Positions 1 through 6,030 of a stretch of DNA of 12,818 bases are shown in pieces (the first letter of the stretch is position 1; each line of letters starts with the position of its first letter). Under the pieces are notes generated by a model. That model was not told the DNA's origin. It did not search any database and worked only from the letters and a program-made list of their open reading frames with translations. The stretch comes from Prolixibacteraceae bacterium UBA6029 (GTDB lineage: Bacteria > Bacteroidota > Bacteroidia > Bacteroidales > Prolixibacteraceae): positions 1 to 12,818 of the forward strand of contig DIZL01000051.1 of NCBI GenBank assembly GCA_002429385.1, written 5' to 3'. Made by a program: the position numbers and the translations under genes.

Positions 1-1
1 C

Positions 2-2302
2 ATTGTTATTTACCGATTACAATTGAATGGTATTTTGATGAAATTTGGAGTTTGGCAGGCAACGCTTCCAATATTATACGAAAATAGAAAATTTAAACTG
101 CCGTTTGCTAACTTGCCAAAACTTAAAAATCAAAGTTTAAAAACATTAATTAATAATTCACTTTCCGATTGGCAAAATATACCAGATAAAGATGAATTAA
201 TAAAACGTATAAAATCTGATTCATGGTTTTTTGATGAGGCAAATAAAGCATTTGTGTTACCATCAAGTGTATTCTTATTTAATGATTTACGCCCCAGAAA
301 ATGTATTTCACAAGAAAAAAGAATGGATGGATATGAGGATTTCTATCATTTTCTGAATATTGATACAATAGAAGATACCAAAGATATTAAAAAATTAACT
401 TCACAATTGGAGTTAATGAAAGGTTTAGAAGTGGATGAAAATCATAAAACAGTATATAAGCAATTAATCTTATGTATTTCCAGATTAAAAAATGAGCAGA
501 TTAAGGAAATTCCTATGTTATTAACAAACGGCAGCTACACTATGGAATCTTGTTGGTTTGTTCCATATGATCAACGTAAATATGTCCATTATTTTTCTGA
601 TTATAATTTTATAAACTTTGATATAAATACTCCCTCTGGATTTATTATTAATTTAAATCACGTTAGGCCTTTTGAACCGGAATTTATTATTAAGTCTACT
701 AATGATCAATTAATTAAGGATAATGGAATAAAACAGTTTTTTGAAAGCTCATATCTTTCAGACTTTTTCAGCTTGGCAGAAGTTGTACTATCCACATCTT
801 TATTTGACAAAGAAGAGGTAATGAAAAGATGGAATAACTTTGAAATATTTAAGGGGGAAGACGTTTGGTTAGAAGTATCGTTTGCAAATAGAACTTTTAA
901 TTTATTTAAAGATCAAAAAAGGGAAGTACTCTTTAAACCTGTGAGTAGGAGTGAAAGAGAAAAGAAAAAGGAATTGGTTGGATTATTAGCTTATGATATA
1001 GATAACTATGCAAGCAATCAAGACCTTTCAAAGTTTGGTTTTGCTATTGCTGAAACCATATTTAGAAATCAAAATTTGGGAGATATATTCGCGAACTATA
1101 TTGAGAAGAAACAACGTGATCTACAAAGTGCTATGGATTATTTAGGTGAAAGAGGGATCGGAGAGAAGGAACTCAATCAAAATAAAAAATTTATAGAATT
1201 ATCATTGGTTAATATTGAAGAGATGAATGATTTCCTTCAAGCGATAAACGTAAATGAATGCGAATTAAATATTGATAATTGGACTGATAGGTTCTACTAT
1301 ACTGGACTATCTTTTCAAAAACTTCGAGATATTGTAATTGAAAATTTGAAGTGTGTTTATCCTAGCACCTCTAAATTTGAATCATTATTAGAATTAATCA
1401 ATCCATTTGAATCAAATATGAAATTTATTTATGCGAAACAGGATTATCTCCAAGTGTGCTATTACGCTTCTTTTAATAAAGTTCTTACCAAAGATGAGTT
1501 TGATAAAATTGTCAAAGTAAATTCCAACGTTGAAGATTTTTTCTGTTTTGATTTTGATATTGATCAATGTTTTTCAATTCTAAGTATTCGGTCTGATTTA
1601 GATATAGCAACTTTCGAAAAAGCCAAAGCAGAATTAAGTATTATAGATATTCTTAAGGAAATAGGTTATACAGAAAAATTAGAATTTACACCCATAGTGT
1701 CTAATGGTATAAAAACCCAAACTATATCAGCTGTTGGCAAATCAGAGACCCACACTTCAAAAAAGACTTATGATGACCGAGAAGGAGTCAATCGTATGCG
1801 GCATAAAAGGGGCATTGGTATTGAGAAAATATTAGCTTTAAAATATGCACAAGATTTATTTCAAAATAATCAAATCGAAAATTTAAAAGATCATATTCAT
1901 CAAATTACGGAATTGAAAGATTTGGAAATTTCCAATTCTATTGAAAATATTGAAACTTTGGCTAATTTATTGCAAGTTTCGAAATCAATGGGAGATGGAT
2001 TGGGTTATGACCTTTTAGAACCAGTTTTTGATGAGGGAAAAAAGCTAAAGCGTTTCAATCGTGTTGAAATTAAATCCTCCAAATCTGATCCTGTAATTTA
2101 TCTTTCAGAAAATGAACGGTTAAAAATCCTTCATTTTGCTGAACAGAAAGCTAAAGACTGGAGACTTTACCATTTTGTTGAGAATAAAACTTTTGATCGC
2201 ACTCAATCTGTTTACGATGCAGTTACTTGTCATGCTGCGAATTATAACGGTGATCAGTTGTTGGTTGCAGAAAATTGGTTTATAAGTTTTACAAATTCTT
2301 GA
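2..2302 (+). CDS. Large protein, C-terminal part, with DUF3883-like nuclease domain (5' end outside window)
   Basis: The frame is open from base 2, so this is probably the C-terminal part of a larger protein; the first possible start in frame, TTG at 23, has no visible ribosome-binding site. Residues below count from that TTG (759 residues). The last 100 residues fit the DUF3883 family: a GYD motif (Asp663), then VEIKSS (Glu682, Lys684), then a YLSENE segment, which is the D...ExK layout of PD-(D/E)XK nucleases. The first 90 residues (LPIL, LPFANLP, FVLPSSVFLF) resemble the region after the ATPase in sacsin/Hsp90-like ATPase-DUF3883 proteins. That is a pattern match from memory, and the ATPase itself would lie outside the window. 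Such proteins have been linked to restriction and defence loci. The middle (residues 100-600) is not recognised. Base composition is very AT-rich (bases 421-480 contain 15 G or C of 60), unlike the genes on the right. The DUF3883 call is fairly safe; a defence role is inference. Confidence 0.7.
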   Translation: MVIYRLQLNGILMKFGVWQATLPILYENRKFKLPFANLPKLKNQSLKTLINNSLSDWQNIPDKDELIKRIKSDSWFFDEANKAFVLPSSVFLFNDLRPRKCISQEKRMDGYEDFYHFLNIDTIEDTKDIKKLTSQLELMKGLEVDENHKTVYKQLILCISRLKNEQIKEIPMLLTNGSYTMESCWFVPYDQRKYVHYFSDYNFINFDINTPSGFIINLNHVRPFEPEFIIKSTNDQLIKDNGIKQFFESSYLSDFFSLAEVVLSTSLFDKEEVMKRWNNFEIFKGEDVWLEVSFANRTFNLFKDQKREVLFKPVSRSEREKKKELVGLLAYDIDNYASNQDLSKFGFAIAETIFRNQNLGDIFANYIEKKQRDLQSAMDYLGERGIGEKELNQNKKFIELSLVNIEEMNDFLQAINVNECELNIDNWTDRFYYTGLSFQKLRDIVIENLKCVYPSTSKFESLLELINPFESNMKFIYAKQDYLQVCYYASFNKVLTKDEFDKIVKVNSNVEDFFCFDFDIDQCFSILSIRSDLDIATFEKAKAELSIIDILKEIGYTEKLEFTPIVSNGIKTQTISAVGKSETHTSKKTYDDREGVNRMRHKRGIGIEKILALKYAQDLFQNNQIENLKDHIHQITELKDLEISNSIENIETLANLLQVSKSMGDGLGYDLLEPVFDEGKKLKRFNRVEIKSSKSDPVIYLSENERLKILHFAEQKAKDWRLYHFVENKTFDRTQSVYDAVTCHAANYNGDQLLVAENWFISFTNS

Positions 2303-2335
2303 TAGGAAATATTACAATTTAATTCTAATTACTTC

Positions 2336-2371
2336 AACTCACTGTCCAGTCTCATTTGGGCAGTGAGTTTT
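2336..2371 (+). terminator. Hairpin terminator after the DUF3883 gene
   Basis: A 12-bp stem (AACTCACTGTCC at 2336-2347 with GGGCAGTGAGTT at 2358-2369, one G-T pair) closes a 10-base loop and is followed by a short T run (2368-2371) and an AT-rich tail. It starts 33 bases after the stop codon of the preceding gene. The stem is strong but the T run is short, so termination may be partial. Confidence 0.65.
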
Positions 2372-2473
2372 AAAATTATAAATTTCCTAAGATCATTCCC
2401 ATAAGATAAATAAATAAAGAATACTTACATAAAATAATTTTATCCAGCGACATCCCTTGTCCTAATTCCCTCA

Positions 2474-2481
2474 TATTTTTG
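2474..2481 (+). promoter_or_regulatory. Candidate Bacteroidota -7 element for the FtsZ-like gene
   Basis: TATTTTTG matches the TAnnTTTG consensus of the Bacteroidota primary sigma factor and ends 25 bases before the ATG at 2507. A TTG at 2457-2459 could serve as the -33 element, but the spacing of about 14 bases is shorter than usual. In such AT-rich sequence a chance match is possible. Confidence 0.35.
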
Positions 2482-2506
2482 GTTGAAATAATCAAATTTA
2501 TTCAAT

Positions 2507-3139
2507 ATGAAACGTCGGGAATTAATTAAAGGGTTTGGAGCATTGGGAGTAATGGCTTTGTTTCCTGGTATATTAGCTACGGGAAATCATTCGAATACCC
2601 AGCTTCATTTTGTTGGGTTGGGTCAGGGAGGAACCAATGCAATGGTCCATATTCATGAGAAAGGAATTGTTGCAAAATATTCCTGTATCACAGGTCCTTA
2701 TGTATCGCACCTGAAGCCAGAAATGGAGCATCTGTTCTTTCAAAATCATCCTGATTACCGGATAAATGGGATTCACTACAAAAAACCACTCGACTTAACA
2801 CCCGAAATGAAAGCAATTTTCAAAGAAAACCATCGGTATGTAATTTTAACCGGACTAGGGTCTTCTGTCGGAACTGGATTAATCAATAGTTTGCTTGATT
2901 TTATGAACACAGAATGTAAAAGCTATTTCGCAATTTGTAGTCTTCCTTCCAAAAATGAAGGTCGTTCGAAACGGGAATATGCAGAACAGAAGAAAGCGGA
3001 GATTGAAGGATTAACAAATGTCGCATTCTTCGATCAACAGGCAATTCGTGATGAATATGGACTCTTGTCAATGAATGAGACATTTGAAATAGGGCATGAG
3101 TTGTTTTATAAGGTTGTACAATCGAAATTAACTATTTAA
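2507..3139 (+). CDS. FtsZ/tubulin-like GTPase-fold protein with Tat-like leader, lacking the C-terminal domain
   Basis: A 210-residue protein. Residues 1-24 look like a twin-arginine leader: MKRRELIKGFG, then a hydrophobic stretch ending in FPGILAT, a form common in Bacteroidota Tat substrates. After it come FtsZ-superfamily features in the right order: a T1-like loop GLGQGGTN (37-44; FtsZ has GVGGGGxN), a T4-like loop GLGSSVGTG (116-124; FtsZ has GMGGGTGTG) preceded by a strand YVILT, then SLPSKNEGRSKREYAEQ (145-161), which aligns with the FtsZ segment TKPFxFEGxxR...AEQ. The closing stretch resembles the FtsZ helix after NDKLL. The protein stops there: the T7 loop carrying the catalytic aspartate and the whole C-terminal domain are missing, and no downstream frame supplies them. 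Canonical FtsZ-type hydrolysis and polymer growth are therefore unlikely. Cell location is open: exported by Tat, or held at the membrane by an uncleaved leader. No neighbour gives a clear pathway. FtsZ-like fold fairly likely, function unknown. Confidence 0.7.
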   Translation: MKRRELIKGFGALGVMALFPGILATGNHSNTQLHFVGLGQGGTNAMVHIHEKGIVAKYSCITGPYVSHLKPEMEHLFFQNHPDYRINGIHYKKPLDLTPEMKAIFKENHRYVILTGLGSSVGTGLINSLLDFMNTECKSYFAICSLPSKNEGRSKREYAEQKKAEIEGLTNVAFFDQQAIRDEYGLLSMNETFEIGHELFYKVVQSKLTI

Positions 3140-3225
3140 GGGAAGCTTTCTGAATTGTGAGTAACCTCATAATTTTCTTAGGCTTCGGCTACTTGATCGA
3201 ATGATGGTGTTTCCTTAGAGGTAAC

Positions 3226-3507
3226 CTATTCATTTTCAGTTAGTATGATTTCATCCATCGGTTTAAATACGATTACAGGCACTTTTCCAACTGCCAGCGA
3301 AAGTTCAATCAGCTTTTTAAGTGTATAATTAAATTCTCCTTTCATCACTTGCGACACATAGCCTTTTGAAACACCAAGCTGTTTGCTGAAATGGGTTTGA
3401 GTCAAATTGTTATCTTTCAAATAGGTAGTTACCTGGCGAAAGATCTCATTTTGAATGGTTTCAAGCCAGTATTCAGGTCTCTTTATTAGATCATCGTGTT
3501 TAATCAT
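3226..3507 (-). CDS. XRE-family helix-turn-helix protein
   Basis: A 93-residue protein with a Cro/C1-type helix-turn-helix at about residues 33-60 (NLTQTHFSKQLGVSKGYVSQ, then VMKGEFN). A C-terminal stretch KVPVIVFKP follows, and the tail is acidic. The ATG at 3507 is chosen over an in-frame TTG at 3531 because a TAAATTTG promoter element (3536 down to 3529) overlaps that TTG and would place the transcript start just before 3507. The size and fold would suit an antitoxin or small repressor, but no toxin-sized gene lies on either side: 3140-3225 and 3508-3612 hold no plausible frame. It lies downstream of the WG-repeat gene on the same strand, 105 bases apart, and is convergent with the FtsZ-like gene. 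Assignment as an XRE DNA-binding protein is firm; its target is unknown. Confidence 0.85.
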   Translation of the reverse strand: MIKHDDLIKRPEYWLETIQNEIFRQVTTYLKDNNLTQTHFSKQLGVSKGYVSQVMKGEFNYTLKKLIELSLAVGKVPVIVFKPMDEIILTENE

Positions 3508-3528
3508 TGTCTTCAATGTATTAAAGTA

Positions 3529-3536
3529 CAAATTTA
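3529..3536 (-). promoter_or_regulatory. Candidate -7 element for the XRE gene
   Basis: Read on the minus strand this is TAAATTTG, an exact match to TAnnTTTG, ending 21 bases before the ATG at 3507. No convincing -33 element was seen at the usual distance. It supports separate transcription of the XRE gene from the WG-repeat gene upstream. Confidence 0.4.
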
Positions 3537-3554
3537 CTCATTTAAGTTTAGTTG

Positions 3555-3596
3555 TAACTATACAAATGGAATTTTTTTATTACAATTTTATAGTTA
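3555..3596. repeat. AT-only inverted repeat between WG-repeat and XRE genes
   Basis: TAACTATA (3555-3562) and TATAGTTA (3589-3596) are perfect inverted copies separated by 26 bases; extending the arms to 16 bases keeps 12 matches. It lies between the WG-repeat stop (3613) and the XRE promoter element. It could be an operator for the XRE protein or a weak hairpin after the WG-repeat gene. With arms made almost only of A and T, chance is a real alternative. Confidence 0.3.
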
Positions 3597-3612
3597 AAGT
3601 TACTTGTAAAGT

Positions 3613-4269
3613 TTAACCTTCCAATCCAATGGATAAGTATTCATGTTCTTGTCTTACCAGTGCTTTGCCGTTTTTAAAGCTCCAGGCATCGTCATAGATA
3701 AACGGAATGTGTTGGGTTCCCATGGTGTTTACATATCCCCATTTCTGGTGTTTTTTCGTGGCAGAGAGACCATTGCTAAAGGGTTTCATGAAATCGTACA
3801 TCAGGGGAACGATTTCTTCGCCATTTCGGTTAATGGCGCCATGTTTATCTCTCTTTCGCACAATGGCCAGTCCCTCACTGAATTCCCATGCCCAATCATA
3901 TTGCAGGGGGACAACAACTTTCCCTTCTCTGTCAACAAATCCCCATTTGGAGTGTTGACTAACTTTTATGAGATCTTCCCTGAAGAATTCCGTTTCATCG
4001 TAGATGGGAGGAATTATTTCTTTCCCCAACAGGTTCACAAAGCCCCACTGGTTGTTTCTTTTGACTTTGGCAAAACCGTTCGAATCATGTAAACATACAC
4101 TTTCATAGATGATGGGTACGATTACTTTTCCGGTTTGATTGATAAATCCAAAGTATGTAACTTTAGCTAAGGTTAGTCGGACTATTGCCAGGCCATTGTC
4201 TGCAAATGGATACACTTCATCATAAATAGCCTTCTGAGATTTAGATTTTTCAGAGTTGGGAAATGTCAT
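3613..4269 (-). CDS. WG-repeat (KWG) protein
   Basis: A 218-residue protein built almost wholly from WG beta-repeats with a period of about 34 residues. Five units are visible, beginning at about residues 39, 74, 108, 142 and 176. Each has the pattern aromatic-Gly-hydrophobic-hydrophobic-(N/D), then a Gly, then (I/V)(I/V)P..Y(D/E). The clearest are QWGFVNLLGKEIIPPIYDE and KWGFVDREGKVVVPLQYD. Half units at the start (AIYDEVYPFADNGLAIV) and end (SFKNGKALVRQ) flank them. There is no signal peptide, lipobox or membrane segment, so it is probably cytoplasmic. WG-repeat proteins are common in Bacteroidota and are taken to be binding or scaffold proteins; no catalytic motif is present. The start at 4269 is the first ATG of the frame. 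The gene is divergent from the WYL regulator, with 148 bases between them. Family certain, role unknown. Confidence 0.88.
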   Translation of the reverse strand: MTFPNSEKSKSQKAIYDEVYPFADNGLAIVRLTLAKVTYFGFINQTGKVIVPIIYESVCLHDSNGFAKVKRNNQWGFVNLLGKEIIPPIYDETEFFREDLIKVSQHSKWGFVDREGKVVVPLQYDWAWEFSEGLAIVRKRDKHGAINRNGEEIVPLMYDFMKPFSNGLSATKKHQKWGYVNTMGTQHIPFIYDDAWSFKNGKALVRQEHEYLSIGLEG

Positions 4270-4361
4270 ATGAATTGATTTTAGGATTTAAACCAAAGAT
4301 CAATGATGAGAAGGACAGCAAGTGACGTTTGTAAAAAAAACATTTGTTCCTAATTATTAAC

Positions 4362-4384
4362 ACCACGACGTATGCTGTCGTAGT
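4362..4384. promoter_or_regulatory. 23-bp inverted repeat, candidate operator of the WYL regulator
   Basis: The arms ACCACGAC (4362-4369) and GTCGTAGT (4377-4384) are inverted copies at 7 of 8 positions around a 7-base centre. The repeat ends 7 bases before a TAGCTTTG -7 element, so it covers the expected -33 region, where a bound protein would block or help RNA polymerase. It lies in the divergent gap between the WG-repeat and WYL genes and stands out as GC-richer than its surroundings. Autoregulation by the WYL protein is inference. Confidence 0.5.
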
Positions 4385-4391
4385 AAACTGT

Positions 4392-4399
4392 TAGCTTTG
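4392..4399 (+). promoter_or_regulatory. Candidate -7 element for the WYL gene
   Basis: TAGCTTTG matches TAnnTTTG exactly and ends 18 bases before the ATG at 4418, giving a very short leader. It lies directly downstream of the 23-bp inverted repeat. Confidence 0.5.
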
Positions 4400-4417
4400 A
4401 TACAAAATTAAATCGCC

Positions 4418-5314
4418 ATGACCAAACGGGAATCAGTTTTACGGTACATACACATCATGAACAGGCTCAGGACAGGACCGGCAAGCTTTGAGCAGATAGA
4501 TACTTATCTGTCACGGCAGTCGGAGTTGCAGGGAGGTAATTTTAATATGTCGAAGCGCCAGTTTCAGAGGGATTTAAAAGACATTGAATCCATCTTTGAG
4601 GTGGAGGTCAATTATGATTTTAAGTTGAAAGTTTATGCCATCAATGAAGATGAGAATTCGGAAATGAGTAAACGAAGGATGGAGGCCCTGGATACCTTTA
4701 ATGCCTTAAAAATTGGTGAATCGAGTTACCGGTCTATTCATTTCGAAAAACGGAAACCGCAAGGTACTGAGAACTTTTACGGTTTGCTGCATGCCATCAA
4801 AAACCAGATGCAGATATCATTTACATACCAGAAATACTGGGAGGATACGATTACGCATCGAACCGTGGAACCTTATGCTTTGAAAGAGTTCAGGAATCGA
4901 TGGTATTTATTGGCCAATGACCTGAAAGATCAGCAGGTGAAAAGCTTTGCGTTCGACCGTTTAACCGAACTTGAAATGACTAAAAAGAGGTTTAAACCTT
5001 CATCAAGCTTTGATGTAAATGAACATTATAAATACTGTTTCGGGATCATCAGTCCTACTGACCATGAACTCAAGGAGGTTGTTCTAAGTTTTGATGCGAC
5101 ACAGGGAAAGTACATCAAGTCGTTGCCATTGCATGAAACACAGGAAATACTGGTTGACGATCAGCATGAAATCCGTATCAGGCTGAAGGTTTACCTGACA
5201 CTTGATTTTATCATGGAGATTCTGTCACATGGCGAAAATGTGAAAGTAATTCAACCATATAGTTTAATCAAAGACTTGAAGAATTCGTACAAGAAAGCCT
5301 TAATGCAATACTAA
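4418..5314 (+). CDS. WYL-domain transcriptional regulator (HTH-WYL-WCX)
   Basis: A 298-residue protein with the classical order of the family. Residues 1-75 form a winged helix-turn-helix (MSKRQFQRDLKDIE is the recognition region). A linker follows, then a WYL domain at about 119-188 with VEPYALKEFRNRWYLLA (150-166), the signature that gives the family its name, and FAFDRL. A C-terminal WCX segment covers about 218-296 (DFIMEILSHGENVKVIQPYSL). WYL domains bind ligands such as nucleic acid pieces or nucleotides and switch the DNA-binding half; several family members control phage-defence or DNA-damage genes. Length is normal and no key region is missing. The start codon follows a good promoter element. 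The next gene begins one base after the stop, so the two are almost certainly made together. It may also act on the divergent WG-repeat gene. Family firm; ligand and targets unknown. Confidence 0.93.
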   Translation: MTKRESVLRYIHIMNRLRTGPASFEQIDTYLSRQSELQGGNFNMSKRQFQRDLKDIESIFEVEVNYDFKLKVYAINEDENSEMSKRRMEALDTFNALKIGESSYRSIHFEKRKPQGTENFYGLLHAIKNQMQISFTYQKYWEDTITHRTVEPYALKEFRNRWYLLANDLKDQQVKSFAFDRLTELEMTKKRFKPSSSFDVNEHYKYCFGIISPTDHELKEVVLSFDATQGKYIKSLPLHETQEILVDDQHEIRIRLKVYLTLDFIMEILSHGENVKVIQPYSLIKDLKNSYKKALMQY

Positions 5315-5315
5315 A

Positions 5316-5810
5316 ATGGATACTTTAGAAGATGTTGTAACGGCAATGAATGATTCGCTTAATGCCGATCAGTTTGATTCTGAACTGTTCGGGAATTTAA
5401 TAACCACTCTGAATGAACTTTGTAATTCCATGATCTTGCTGAATTATGAATTGCTGGAGAGTTTAAACAGTTCATTCCATTCCAGAATAATATTCTTTGA
5501 TTTTGAATTCTACAACGAAGAAAGGCTATTGCGGGTGCAGTCAAACAAAACCAAGGCGATTAAATCAGCCAATTTTGAACTGGCTGCCAATATGCGAAAT
5601 TTAGAAAAAGACTGTCTGAAATACATTGATTTTAAAAAACAATGTGGTTTCGAAAAATCCATATTTGTAATTCTCCATAATTTTTTAATCTATGCCTATT
5701 TTGGAACTGCAAAGAATGATTGGTTGATTAAAGAATATTTGAATCAGGATAAAGGATTTGGAAATTTGAATATAGGCTATCTTTTATATTGTTTGAAGCA
5801 TGACAGTTAA
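5316..5810 (+). CDS. Small unknown protein with a UVR-like motif, coupled to the WYL gene
   Basis: A 164-residue protein not recognised as a whole. Residues 77-104 (AIKSANFELAANMRNLEK is the core, 81-98) fit the UVR motif of UvrB, UvrC and the Clp-system McsA proteins: a helical hairpin with pattern A-x(4)-FE-x-AA-x-x-R-x-L. In those proteins the motif mediates protein-protein contact. The rest is predicted mostly helical and acidic at the N-terminus (MDTLEDVVTAMNDSLNADQFDSELF), with no signal peptide; a hydrophobic stretch near 116-129 (IFVILHNFLIYAYF) is more likely a buried helix than a membrane anchor. The ATG begins one base after the WYL stop codon, indicating translational coupling and a shared job, for instance a partner that modulates the regulator. 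The UVR call rests on one short motif and could be convergence. Confidence 0.7.
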   Translation: MDTLEDVVTAMNDSLNADQFDSELFGNLITTLNELCNSMILLNYELLESLNSSFHSRIIFFDFEFYNEERLLRVQSNKTKAIKSANFELAANMRNLEKDCLKYIDFKKQCGFEKSIFVILHNFLIYAYFGTAKNDWLIKEYLNQDKGFGNLNIGYLLYCLKHDS

Positions 5811-5854
5811 TGAGTTTGGGGTGATTAGTTTGGGTGTAGACGTTTTTAGGGGGT

Positions 5855-5928
5855 GCTGAAACAAGTTCAGCGTGACGCTCTTCGCATTATCAGGTCGGTG
5901 AAGCGCGTCACCCTGAACTTGTTTCAGT
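5855..5928. repeat. REP-like long imperfect hairpin
   Basis: The two 24-base arms, 5855-5878 and 5905-5928, pair at 22 of 24 positions. Inner CTTC (5880-5883) and GAAG (5900-5903) extend the stem around a 16-base loop. The core words TGAAACAAGTTCAG and CTGAACTTGTTTCAG are, from memory, a very frequent dispersed intergenic palindrome in Bacteroidota genomes. A small extra hairpin CATGC-TAC-GCATG follows at 5933-5945. It sits between the convergent UVR-motif gene and speA, the usual place for such elements. It may be an inactive REP unit mobilised by a distant transposase; no transposase is in this window. Confidence 0.7.
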
Positions 5929-5965
5929 GTCTCATGCTACGCATGGTTACTGAAAGAAATGAGAT

Positions 5966-6007
5966 AAAACAAAAAATGCAAATACCTCTTCCGAAGTATT
6001 TGCATTT
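5966..6007 (-). terminator. Intrinsic terminator of speA
   Basis: A perfect 12-bp stem (AAATGCAAATAC at 5974-5985 with GTATTTGCATTT at 5996-6007) closes a 10-base loop. On the minus strand it is followed at once by TTTTTTGTTTT. It lies 24 bases past the speA stop codon. On the plus strand there is no T run, so it is directed at speA only. Confidence 0.85.
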
Positions 6008-6030
6008 CAGTATAGGAGGTAATGTGAATT

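Noticed and set aside
2507..3139. The FtsZ-like gene as the cell-division ftsZ itself
   Set aside because: It is about 100 residues too short, lacks the T7 loop and C-terminal domain, has a Tat-like leader, and is not in a division and cell-wall cluster.
3643..4092. A 149-residue plus-strand frame opposite the WG-repeat gene
   Set aside because: It mirrors a gene with clear repeat structure on the other strand and shows no family features or start signals.
5813..5834. Two direct copies of AGTTTGGG after the UVR-motif gene
   Set aside because: Too short and isolated to support an attachment site or iteron; no integrase or replication gene is nearby.
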